Source: Erodium maritimum
Taxonomy: Eukaryota; Streptophyta; Magnoliopsida; Geraniales; Geraniaceae
Direction of reading: 5' to 3'
Assembly: GCA_963921825.1 (NCBI GenBank)
Contig: OY997589.1
Location: 71,656,523 to 71,720,522 of the forward strand
Length of the DNA stretch: 64,000 nt
Part shown: positions 12,865-22,779 of the stretch, one piece after another
How the letters are laid out: every line of letters begins with the position of its first letter
Numbering within the stretch: position 1 is the first letter of the stretch
Program-made: the position numbers and the translations under genes
The notes under the pieces: model-generated
What the model was told of the DNA's origin: nothing
Database searches by the model: none
The model's input: the letters and a program-made list of their open reading frames with translations, nothing else

Positions 12865-13013
12865 GTAATATCTGCTAAGTATGTTGAAATGTTAACATAT
12901 TTCTGAATGTGATTTTGCATGTATCTGGGGTGGCTTAGTATAAATGTGTTGAATTGTCCTCAGGTGTTGCTACAAGGGGAAGGGGGTACCATGCGAATAT
13001 CTTTGTACACTGA
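11407..13013 (+). CDS. uncharacterised basic plant protein, two exons
   Basis: Exon 1 is 11407-12169 and exon 2 is 12964-13013. The donor G|GTATGT and acceptor CCTCAG|GT keep the frame and replace the short read-through end. The product is 270 residues. The first half is Ser/Gly-rich and probably disordered. The middle is strongly basic (GRGKEKARQSRGKGKG), like a nuclear localisation or nucleic-acid-contact segment. The C-terminal third is well ordered and rich in aromatic and charged residues (RKLWKAIYIGFGPSVAREYD) and ends RGRGYHANIFVH. I do not recognise the family. The intact frame across a plausible intron, a short 3' exon and the CT-rich leader support a real expressed gene. The MMMIGNVMG start has several in-frame Met choices, and 11407 is the first. 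Confidence 0.75.
12827..12862. repeat. (CT)n microsatellite in intron 1 of the unknown gene
   Basis: A CT dinucleotide run lies in the intron about 100 bases before the 3' splice site at 12963. It resembles the one in the leader of the same gene. Confidence 0.9.
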
Positions 13014-14058
13014 GGATGATGATGGAGCTGCAAAAGACAACATGTGAAACATATGTCTGTGATCTGTAATTACTCAGGGAAACGATTGCTTGTTGTATAT
13101 CCTTCTTGGATAGTGTTTTTCGCACATAGTTGTACTGTACATGGAGGTAGGTTCTTGCTATTGTGTCTGGTCTACACTCTAGACAGCTTAAACATGTTTT
13201 GTTCATACAAGTGATGGGAGTGTTACATTTGTTTTGAAGGATAAAGCAATAGAAAAAACTCATTCTGGTTATGAAATCGGGTCATTTTTTTTCATTTGAA
13301 TATCATAATTGAACAATAGTTTTGAATCAAGTGAAATTTAATTTGTGTTATAAATATATTGATAAAGTTGAATGGAGGATTTTTATTGTGTAGGTTACAA
13401 GGTCTCTTGGTAATCTATTGAGTTTGAGTATGTTACAAGTCTCTTACTTTCTATTTCTTCATTTAGCATTAAGGTTCTCTCTTTTTCAGACTGGATCATT
13501 ATAAGATATGTAGGACACAATTCCACAAGTAATGAGATTATCATTTTTTGTCATTTTCTCTACTTGGTAATATCATAACTTGTTATCAACACGAGTCTCT
13601 AAAAATGATCTTGAGATAATGATCCAGTTTTCATCTTCTTTTTTGCTGTTTGTTGGATGAAGAGGCTAAAACAGATTTATTTTGAAGGACCACTTATAAT
13701 AATTCAACATTTGGAAAAACATTTACTTTTAATGTTTATACTTAATCTATTTCATACATCAATATGCATTCATAATTTCTTCATGGTTATACTTTTTTTT
13801 ATATATATATTTTCTCATATGACAAAAAAAATTCATAACTTGTATTTAAGTGTTGTTTCAACTTTATCATTTCATAATAAATTTTTTTATAAGCAAAAGA
13901 TTAATTAAGAAAATGTTCTATAAGGTAGTAAAACAATGTTAGAAAATGATCATCAGAAAAGAAAATGATCATTTCCCCAAACCATAACGAATACAAAGAG
14001 CAAAAACAAAAACCACCCAAACAAGAAAACAAAAAACAAAGGAACCCATCCTCTTCGT
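13014..14058. other. AT-rich 3' flank and intergenic DNA
   Basis: The 3' untranslated region of the unknown gene runs into strongly A/T-rich DNA (13300-14040) with no supported coding region. The open frame at 13657-13908 is an A/T-rich by-product with no domain. Confidence 0.5.
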
Positions 14059-14542
14059 CTACTTCCTACCCGAGTTCAAACAAAAGAACCGGTTAGAGAC
14101 CGAAACTGGAATTAAAGCTTCTCCTGTATTTAGCGAGGCTTCCTGTTCGAGAGCCAAATAAACAAGGTCAACTGCATTTTTTCCCACTTTCTTGCTAAAA
14201 CTCCAACCACCCAAGTCATCTTTTTTTCGCAATGCCAACAGTGAAGCTTCCTGAATTACCCTCTTTATCAGCAGAAGTCTTGGTTCTTGTCTGATACACG
14301 ACAACATGAGGAGCAATTCTCTTGGGCTGTCCCTTCTTTGGACGACTACGTCCCTTCTTTGGTTTAGTACCCTTAGGATTCAGAGATTTAAACAAAGCAT
14401 CCTTCCAAGGACTCCCTTGAACCTCGACAACTGGGATTGAATCATCAATCCGAGGCTCAACACCCAAAAACGTCTCCGCAAATATAGGACCGAGGCCTTG
14501 AACTAACAATTGGGCATCTTGTAATAGCCCATCCTGTCCCAA
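14059..14542 (-). pseudogene. frameshifted open-frame relic, possibly retroelement ORF1 C-terminus
   Basis: Two overlapping minus-strand frames (14542-14216 and 14316-14059) join through a frameshift within an A-run near 14222-14230. The conceptual product has a very basic patch (KPKKGRSRPKKGQPKR), then VVVYQTRTKTSADKEGNSGS and a segment containing DDLGGWSFSKKVGKNAVDL. I do not recognise it with certainty. The basic patch and the style of the tail resemble the end of plant LINE ORF1 proteins. A host gene fragment is the alternative. Confidence 0.4.
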
Positions 14543-15177
14543 AGCTTGCCTAAAAACGGGCTTGGACTTAACATTGACAAGCGCATCAACACTCCCAATC
14601 TCATCTCATAAAATTTATGAATTCTTTAAATGTTTTATGATTGTTAATGTTAAATTTCATATCAGAAAATTTATATCTTAGAAGTATACTCTATGATCAT
14701 CAATCTTATATTGGACTTTTTACACCTGAAAATAAATGTATACTTGTTTACATATGATGTTTGTAACTTGAAGTTGACAATTACGGATATTAATGTGATC
14801 CGAAATTCATGAATAAAAGATTTAGAGAAATCTATATGACGTATAGTTCATAAAAAATACGAAGTTTTGATTCAAAGTGTAATCTTGGAGTTGATAAAAT
14901 CACTAGACATGGAAATTTGAAGCTTTAAAGTTTATTTGAACCCCTCAAGAGCATGACATATTTTGACATGCATAGTTTTGTCATTTTAAGTGATTATCAA
15001 GATGCTATCTAACCAATCCAAGTTCATATTCATGACATCTCTTGCAATCATCGTTTAATATACATTATTGATGTTAAAAAGCACATTAGTATTATGGGTC
15101 TTGACGATAGTTTAAAAGAAAAAATGCATCGCCATAAGCAAAATAAAGAAAACTTCATGGAAAAAAAACATACATAT
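14543..15177. other. AT-rich DNA without a recognised feature
   Basis: I see no gene, no tandem repeat and no clear terminal-repeat structure here. Base composition is A/T-rich with short stop-dense frames. Confidence 0.4.
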
Positions 15178-15461
15178 GTAAACAAAACAGATTAAAATTT
15201 AAAATTCAAGATCAGATCGTCACGAGCTCTCCTTACTTCTTCTTAGATTCAAGCTCGCACATTTGAAAAATGTTGCAGACCAAATGCTAGACGCATTTAG
15301 AAAAATAATCAGGTCATGTTGTAAACAAAACAGATTAAAATTTAAAATTCAAGATCAAATCGTCATGAGCTCTCCTTACTTCTTCTTAGATTCAAGCTCG
15401 CACATTGAAAAATGTTGCAGACCAAATGCTAGACGCATTTAGAAAAATAATCAGGTCATGT
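15178..15461. repeat. direct tandem duplication, unit about 142 bp, two copies
   Basis: The block beginning AAACAAAACAGATTAAAATT at about 15180 recurs almost unchanged at about 15323. It runs on through TTCAAGCTCGCACATT and AATCAGGTCATGT. Only a few substitutions and a one-base length change separate the copies, so the duplication is fairly recent. It lies about 150 bases upstream of a solo LTR. Confidence 0.9.
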
Positions 15462-15604
15462 CAAGTTATCTGCAAAGGTTTAAAAGCTTTGTGAAAGTGG
15501 GGAATGACTCCTCTTGTACACGCTAGAAGCGTGAGAGGCTACTTGGATAAAAGATTATTGATTCCAAGAAAGAAAGAATCAGGCATATCATGAATGAGCA
15601 TGAT

Positions 15605-18600
15605 TGTAATAGCCACTCCCGGTCAACGCTAGTTAAACCTGCGAAAAACAGGAAAATTTAAAAAATTTGGACATACACTTAAATGAACCCAAATTTGACC
15701 CCGAGGGTCATACCGGACTTAAGTTGACTCCGATATCGACCAAAGTGAGTTCCGGGGGACTCAGGGCAACTTTCTGACCAATTTGGGAAATGTTGACTTT
15801 TCGTTGGAAAAGTCAACCGAGCGACGTTTTGGTCCGTTTGAGGCCCGTTTTGGATCCAAAAAGCTTAGCCGTCATCGCAGCGGTCTTAGTTGGGCCGCTT
15901 CCTTGTAGCCCGCGAAGTTTCGTAATTTCTTGGAAAAAGAGCCCGTTCGGGACCCGAAACGTCCGATTTTCGCGAATCTGATTGGAAAATATCTTCTAGA
16001 TATTTTCCCAAAAAGGTGTGGGACCCACTTTGCCACTTGTCAAGCAAGTGGTGGTGTTAGGTGTGGGACAAGACAAGGAAGACTACTTTAGGTGTTAGTT
16101 TGTAATTAAGTATTAGTTTGATGTTTTTTTTTAAATAAAACAAAAGGGAAGAATGAGTACACGTCCATACATTGTAAAAAGGGAAAAGAAAATGGAAAAA
16201 GAGAGTTAGTTTTTAGAGAGAGAAGGAGAAGGAGAAGAAGAGAGAAAAGAGAAGGAGTTGGGGTTTGTGGTCAATATTCACGAGCATCGAGCCATGGGTT
16301 TGTCTCAACGATAGTAGATTCGAGCTCACATCGTCTTCCTCTACGGTAAGAACCTAACCGATTTTCATTTTGGAACGTTTGAATTTTAGGGTTTGAGTTT
16401 AAACGGTTTGATTAAGGTTGTGTTTTGTTTAAGATTGGTTTAAAGATGAATGGTTGAGGTTAGGGGTTCGTTAGGAACGTTTTGGGGCGAAAAGGAAATT
16501 TTCCTAACCGTGGCCGGGTGGGGCCCACGTGCCCGAGTATCGGGTTTTCGTGTTCGGGTGGTTTAGGACGATCCTCAAGTAGTTAATCCACACCCGGATC
16601 GGAATTTGGAATTAAATTGTGAAAGTTGGAATTTCGGGTTTAGAAACTTTAAACGTCAATTAAATGACTCGGAAGTCGGAATTCGATTCCGTCAAGTGCA
16701 TTGGGACCCTTGAATTATTCTAAGACCGTAGAAACGAAAACGGGGGCTTTTGGAGCCCCGGAAGGCAATTAACAAAACCCGGGCAGATTCGCCATGTCGG
16801 GCGAATCGGGCCTTTACGGGTCCTTTATCGACAATGTCGAGTAATTGGGAAGTTTGGGAGTGACCGACATTGTCGGGGTTAAGTTTGTGCATCGAGTTTG
16901 ATGGTTTTCAGTTTATTCCTGCAAGTGGTTAAGTGCCTTTAATTTGTGTTCTTTTAGATCGTGCCACGGACTGAGGCAAGGGAAAGCTGGGTGAGTGACT
17001 GAGATCATCACCGGAGCTCGCGGTTGGCTTTTGGGAGAACACGCACGAGGTAGGGAAAAGTAGCCGGATCTCGGCCCTGACTGGGGAAAGTTAACAGTAG
17101 AATTGCATGTGACACCGGGGTGTCGTGGGTTGAGTAGATTTATTTAAAGATTAGAAAAGCATGATACGGGATTGTAGCGTTTATTAGAAAAGCATGTTGC
17201 GGGAACTTAGTAATTATTGGAAAGGCATGTGACACTTAGTAGTGTCGTAGGAGCAGAGAACTTAGCGATAATTGATTTACTGGAGGCATATGACCATGCC
17301 CGGAGGTTGTTTGTGAACTTATCGATATTAGGAGTACTGGAGGCATATGACCATGCCCGGAGGTTGATTGAGAAATTGTTGATATTAGGACTGTTGGAGG
17401 CTTGGTTAAGCCGGAGGTTGTTTGATCTTTTGGTGTTTGGGTGGCCTTGAGAGCCCGTTTTATTATTGTTGAGTCTTGAGTGGCCTTGAGAGCCCGTGTT
17501 ATTATTCGTGTTTGGGTGGCCATGAGAGCCCGTACTTTACTGTTGGTGTTTTAGCTGGCTTACGAGTTAGAGTCTCGGTAAGTTGCAAGCGTGTTTTATT
17601 GTTGAGTTTTGGGTGGCCATGAGTACCCGTGGGGTTGTTGAACCCGTGTCTTTACCTTTGGTGTTTTGGGCGGTCTTGAGAGCCGTGTACTAAGGTTGGT
17701 GTCTTTGGTTGGCCTGACCGAGTTAGAGTCTCGAGGGGGTTGCAAGCTTTCTTTAGTTGGCTTACGAGTTAGAGTCTCGGTAAGTTGCAAGCGTGTTTTA
17801 TGGTGTGTCTTGGAAGGCCGTGAGTGCCTGTGGGGCTGTTGAGTCCGTGTCTTGGGAGGCCGTGAATGCCTGTGGGGTTGTTGAGTCCGAGTTTTACTGT
17901 TGGTGTCTTGGTGGCCATGAGTGCCTATGAGTGTTGAACCTGTGTTGTTACTGGTTGTTGATTTTGTTTGTGATTGTGTTTGTGATTGTGATTGTGATTG
18001 TGGTTACCGGAGGTTGGGGGCCCGCTTCCTGAAACGGGGGTCCACGAGCACACGCGTCTGCATGTTCAGACGGGGTAGGGGGCCCGCCCGCCAATAAAGG
18101 GGTCCTGGCCGCGTGTGTGTGGTTTGGGTTTGTGAGGATACTTTGGCTGGCTTACGGGTTAGAGTCCCGGTAAGTTGCACGCATACTTTGGCTGGCTTAC
18201 GGGTTAGAGTTCCGGTAAGTGCAAGCATTTTCTGGCTGGCTTACGGGTTAGAGTCCCGGTAAGTTGCAGCATTCTTGGGTTGGCTTGACCGGGTTAGAGT
18301 CCCGGGAGGGCGTGAGCATTCTTGGCAGCTGGTTTGCGATCCTTTGTGATCTTGTTTGGTGTGCGATCCTTCGTGATCTTGTTTGGGGTGTGATCCCTTG
18401 TGATGCTGTTTGGTGTTGCGTAACTTTCTTTTGAGTCCTTGGAAGAGGTCGGCAATGGTAGTGTCGGGTCTACTTTACGTGTCAGGGTGTCGAGTTGGTC
18501 AGGGAAAGCAACAGTGGGTGTATGTTCAATTAGAGTACTTGGGTTGGGGATGGTGTTCCCCGGTGTTGAGTTGTTGTTGGTGTTACTTGCTTTGTCTGCT

Positions 18601-18925
18601 AATTATGCTGTAGTCAGTCTGTTATCCGTGGTGGTGAGCGAACGCTCACCCCTAGCTGCTTTTCCTACAGGTATTGTTCGTGGGACGGACTAGGTGAGCT
18701 CTCGAAGCTTGTGCAGCTAGGAGCGGAGTCTGAGTTTTGTCTTTTGAGTCTAGTGACGGATACCTTGTACTTTTGTCCACTTGTTGGGACGTGTTTTAAA
18801 CTGTAATTATTATTTTGTTGAACAAATGATGATTTTAAGGTGATCTATAAAAATGGTTTCAAAAGTGTTTATTATTTTAAAATGTTCGCGTCCCGAGTTC
18901 GATTTACTGAAATTGGGGCGTGACA
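15605..18925 (+). mobile_element. solo LTR, copy A of a large-LTR family
   Basis: The unit begins TGTAATAGCCACTCCCGG and ends GGGGCGTGACA. It is flanked by the perfect 5-bp duplication ATGAT (15600-15604 and 18926-18930). It has no long frame, primer-binding site or second terminal copy within its 3.3 kb. Three other copies of the same family lie in this window. Internal marks include a purine-rich GAGAAGG stretch (16210-16260), GTGACACTTAGTAGTGTCG hairpins near 17230, and minisatellites from about 17270 to 18340. A palindrome GGTGAGCGAACGCTCACC lies at 18633-18650. I read it as a solo LTR left by recombination of a retrotransposon whose internal region is not seen here. Confidence 0.85.
17270..18340. 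repeat. minisatellites inside solo LTR copy A
   Basis: Imperfect units follow one another. They are a GGAGGCATATGACCATGCCC unit (17281, 17339), a 'GGTGGCC.TGAG.GCCCGT' unit (17435-17930), and a GGCTGGCTTACGGGTTAGAG unit (17550, 17757, 18144, 18188, 18235, 18280). The last repeats about every 45 bases. The same zone of the other copies carries different repeats. Confidence 0.8.
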
Positions 18926-18930
18926 ATGAT

Positions 18931-21420
18931 TCTCGAAGTTGATAAGAATATCAGTTCCAACAAAAGCGTTAGTTCTAGAAGAACTACCAAAGGTGGTTCC
19001 AAAAGAACCACCATAAGGGGTTCCAGAAAAACCAATCGGCCCAAAAGTGCCAAAAGGCCCTAATACACCTGAAGAGTTGCAAGAGAAAAGAAATGAGAAA
19101 ATTCATATGAATTACTCATTTATAAAAGAAATCATGGGATCGAAATCGGTTTCCATTGATAAGGGCATTAACTATTACCATGATTGAAGTGGTAGATGAT
19201 TTTGACATTGAACCACGTGGTGTTAGCCAAAGACATATTTGGCCAATACGAGAAAATGTCAATCAAGAAGAATTGACTTATTGACATAATGTCCAATGTT
19301 CAAAATCATGATCAAAACATCGAAGGATGTTTTACCAGCTGGATATAGATGAATGAGAAAACAAAGATGTTGAATATAAAGCACGCCTTATAAAGGTATT
19401 TTTCTCAAATGACTTGAAGCCATCTTTTTACAAAGTTGTGTTGTGTGATCACCATAGTATATTTGATAGACATATCCACTGCTAATGGTACTTTGAGTGC
19501 CAAAATTTATAAAAGTCCCCGAAGAGTTTGCATTGTCTGAAGCAAAACCCATGCATTTCCTGAAGCATTGCCATTTACCTAAAGCAAACCCCTTCAAAAT
19601 TTAAATTGCCAGAAGCAATGCAATTCCCCAAAGGATTTAAGAATATCTACAAAAATGACTCTCTTAAGGGTTTTATTTGCATGAGGCAATGAGACATTTT
19701 CATGAGGCAATAAGACAAGGTATGAGAAACCATGTACTTAGTAAGCAGTGTGGGTCAATAATATGGACTCTTGAAGAGGTCCTTGAAACTGCAGTATGTC
19801 TAAAGAAAGACTTTCAAATGAAAGCTTTCGATGATGAAGTATTGTCTCGCCCTGAAGATCGAGCATACTTCAAATGGATCCATAAATATACATATGTTAA
19901 GAAACACCTGAAGTGTGTTCGGTTTGGTATTCAAACGATTGATCGATATTTAGATCTTATAGAGGATCTTATTTGTCTAAAAGAAATGAAAAGATATTTG
20001 GTCCTGAAGTACCATATCTAAATTTGAGACGTTATAATGTACAAGGCTTGATAGAAAATTCATAGTAAATGTGCTAGCCAGTTTGAGCTCATAAACTACT
20101 TACCGGTTTTGAGAAAAAAACATATATGCAAAGCATGTCCCGGGACGGTTATAGTTTGGGAAGACAGTTTCTTAGTGTTCAATGTTTTGGTTGCAACCAC
20201 TAGCTGCTCAGAAATCCTTTTATCATGAACTCCAGAAAGATTCATGAGATTAACGTCAATCAGAATCACGTAGTGAAAATCCTACAGGTTTGATTCACTA
20301 AAATTTGGCCAACATCAGTTTTGGGAAAGTCAGGTAATATGAGTCGACTTCGCAAGCAACCGAGATTACTCAGTCGGTCTTCAGGGGGAGCGATAGTTAA
20401 GGGGAGTATGTTTCCGTGCGATGCACTCTTTTTTCCTTATTCAGGTTTTGTCCCACGAGGTTTTCCTGGAAATGTTTTTAACGAGGCAGCTGTTATGCAC
20501 GTCCAACTCACCAGAAGTGAGTAAATGGAAGAAACACTCTACTCGGTATGACTTTCCTAACATCCACTTTTAGAGAAGTTAATGTTCAAGATCAGAATGC
20601 GTTGACTCAACCGAACAACCAAAATAACCTGCTTGAAGTCAGGGGGAGACAAGTTTTGTGCGCTGTACTCTTTTTCCATTATCCAAGTTTTTTCCCACAG
20701 GGTTTTCTTGGAAAGGTTTTTAACGAGGCAACATCAATCACAACTTCAAGCACATTTTGTGCGTTGCACTCTTTTCCTTACAGGTTTTGTCCCGTTGGGT
20801 TTTCTAAGGATGTTTTTAACGAGGCAACTTCAACTTGAAGCACATTGTGGTGTCCAAGCTTATATGGCATGTGTTGTGGAAATGGCATGTGTATGCCATG
20901 AGTGGCCACCACAATTTACATGGCGCCACTTCTTGCATACAAAGGGTTATATGACATTATCTCATGTGTTCTTAGTTCCTATAAAATAGAGGTGCCAACC
21001 CTTTGTATTAGATGTACAATTACAACACCAACACTTCTTGTAATGCTCTCAAGTTATGAATGAAAATGCTCTCTACCCTCCAGCGCTCAATCTCAAATAT
21101 TATTTCTTGTTTGCTTGGTGGCCAACCCATAGACACCAACCTTTATATTACTTCGGACCATCGGTGTCTTGACGTTGGTCCCATCAACTTCAAGCACATT
21201 TTATGCGTTGCACTCTTTTTCTTAGAGTTTTTTTACCACCGAGTGTTCTTGATGATGTTTTTAACGAGACAACTTCAGCTTAAAACACGTTCGACATATT
21301 TATATATAATTGGTGGTGTCCAATTGAGAATGTTGTGAAACACGTGGTGTTTTGGTGGCCACCACCATTGCATGACAAACACGTGGCTATGACTCACCAA
21401 CAAACATCTTATATATTAAC
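18931..21420 (+). pseudogene. decayed Ty1/copia-like 3' region with repeated 'TTTTTAACGAGGCA' boxes
   Basis: No intact frame is present. The open frame 19677-20021 has no domain I recognise. Two AGGGGGAG polypurine-like stretches occur (about 20384 and 20642). After them comes a box found four times: TGCACTC, then TTTTGTCCC, then a GGTTTTCCT-like core, then TTTTTAACGAGGCA. The boxes are at about 20427-20490, 20663-20730, 20759-20827 and 21204-21270. This sequence style is familiar from the 3' end and LTR start of many plant copia elements. I infer a heavily eroded copia end with local duplications, split from sequence to the left by solo LTR copy A. Confidence 0.5.
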
Positions 21421-21606
21421 TATATATATATGTACCGTACTCATGATTTTTGTAACATTTTGGTTGGGTTGAAATGAGAATGATCAAGAATTCCATGTCT
21501 TACAATCATGTGTTAAGTTATTTGTATCTAAATGAATGACTTGTGTCTAATTAGTCGTTCTTGATCTTTTGATCATAAGTGTAATAAACCAAGTCACGGT
21601 TCCACG

Positions 21607-22143
21607 CAAGGTTGTAAATGGCGCTAGGCTCTAGTCGGGCGGTGAGGACCCCTAGGCGTTAGGCGGGGACTAGTCGGGGCCTAGGCGGGGCCTAGGCGGA
21701 TTTAACTTTTTAATATTTTTAATCGTTAATAAATATATATTACACAAATATAATAAAAATTCAAAATATAAACTATATTTGTATGATATAAAAAAACATA
21801 AAGTATCAAATTACAAAATACTAAACCAAATAATGCTCTCATTTTGATTTTACTCTTTATTTTAATAAAAATATAAATTATAATGATGAACCACCAAAGA
21901 AGGACACGTGCCATATTATTTTTATCATGAAATTTAAGACCATTACAAACATATCGTCTCTCTCACATTTTCATCTCTTTTTCAATGTCTGATTTCACAA
22001 ACCAAAGTCCCAAAATTTTGACTAATCGGGTGGGACGACGAGCCGGGTAGTTTTCGGATTTTGGAGCCTAGGCGAGACAGCGAGTCAGACGTTTTTATAG
22101 ATTTTGGGGCCTAGACAGACTAGGCGGGGACTTTTACAACCAT
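21607..22143. mobile_element. MITE (537 bp) with terminal inverted repeats and 9-bp target duplication
   Basis: The left end CAAGGTTGTAAATGGCGCTA is mirrored by the right end (CTTTTACAACCAT), sharing GGTTGTAAA as an inverted repeat. Both ends also carry subterminal CCTAGGCG motifs in inverted order. The 9-mer GGTTCCACG flanks both sides (21598-21606 and 22144-22152). A 9-bp duplication points to a Mutator-like origin. No coding region is present. It ends 252 bases upstream of the complex I subunit ATG, so it may lie in that gene's promoter. Confidence 0.75.
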
Positions 22144-22395
22144 GGTTCCACGAGTACAATTTCTCTCTTGTGGAATTTTATCCACAACAATTATCTCTTA
22201 CATTTATTGGACAGTGAAACAATTTTTAGTGAAATTTCTAAAAAAAAAAAAATAGATCAGACGAAGGGTGTAATTGTAATTTCACGCTTCCATGGCTAAA
22301 ATAGTTGAGTTTCTAGGAATCCGTTACCATTGCCTACGCCCGATTCAATTGAAATCCCCAAATCGTAGGTTGCATCGGAACCATCCCTCGCCGCC

Positions 22396-22779
22396 ATGGC
22401 CAAGGCAGCATCGACCTCCATGTTCCAGAACCTGGGGCGCTTCTTCAGGAAGCCGTGGGAGATCACCGGCCCTTGCGCCCACCCCGAGTACAAACACGCC
22501 GTCCCCGCCGCCACCGAGTACCGTCTCCGCTGCCCGGCCACCACCGAGCAGGAAGCCTGCGTCCCCACCTCCGACCCCGAGAACGTCTTCGACATCAACT
22601 ACTACCCCCGCGACCAGCGCCGCAACCGCCCTGCCATCCGCCACACAATCATCAGGAAAGCCGATGCAGTGAGGATGATGGCTGAGAAGAAGACTTTCGA
22701 TCCTTCTCAGTTCCCGCCTGTTTACCTCACCGACACAGTCGAAGAAGACTACAGTGCTAGAGGCGGAGGCTACGAGTAA
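22396..22779 (+). CDS. plant mitochondrial complex I accessory subunit-like protein (P1-type)
   Basis: This is an uninterrupted 127-residue frame with a good start context (GCCGCCATGGCC). Its GC-rich codon use stands out from the A/T-rich surroundings. The protein begins MAKAASTSMFQNLGRFFRKP, a short amphipathic basic stretch suited to mitochondrial import or peripheral membrane binding. It continues with PWEITGPCAHPEY, YYPRDQRRNRPAIRHT and FPPVYLTDTVEEDY, and ends GGGYE. From memory this pattern matches a small plant-specific NADH:ubiquinone oxidoreductase subunit (Arabidopsis At1g67350 type). I cannot confirm the locus by search. No transmembrane segment is visible. The frame is intact, and I expect a single-copy housekeeping gene. 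Confidence 0.75.
   Translation: MAKAASTSMFQNLGRFFRKPWEITGPCAHPEYKHAVPAATEYRLRCPATTEQEACVPTSDPENVFDINYYPRDQRRNRPAIRHTIIRKADAVRMMAEKKTFDPSQFPPVYLTDTVEEDYSARGGGYE

Noticed and set aside
19677..20021. 114-codon plus-strand frame as a host gene
   Set aside because: No recognisable domain. It lies in a decayed copia-like block with repeated 3'-end boxes.
22292..22685. Alternative Pro/Arg-rich frames over the complex I gene
   Set aside because: They are shadows caused by the GC-rich codon use of the real frame starting at 22396.
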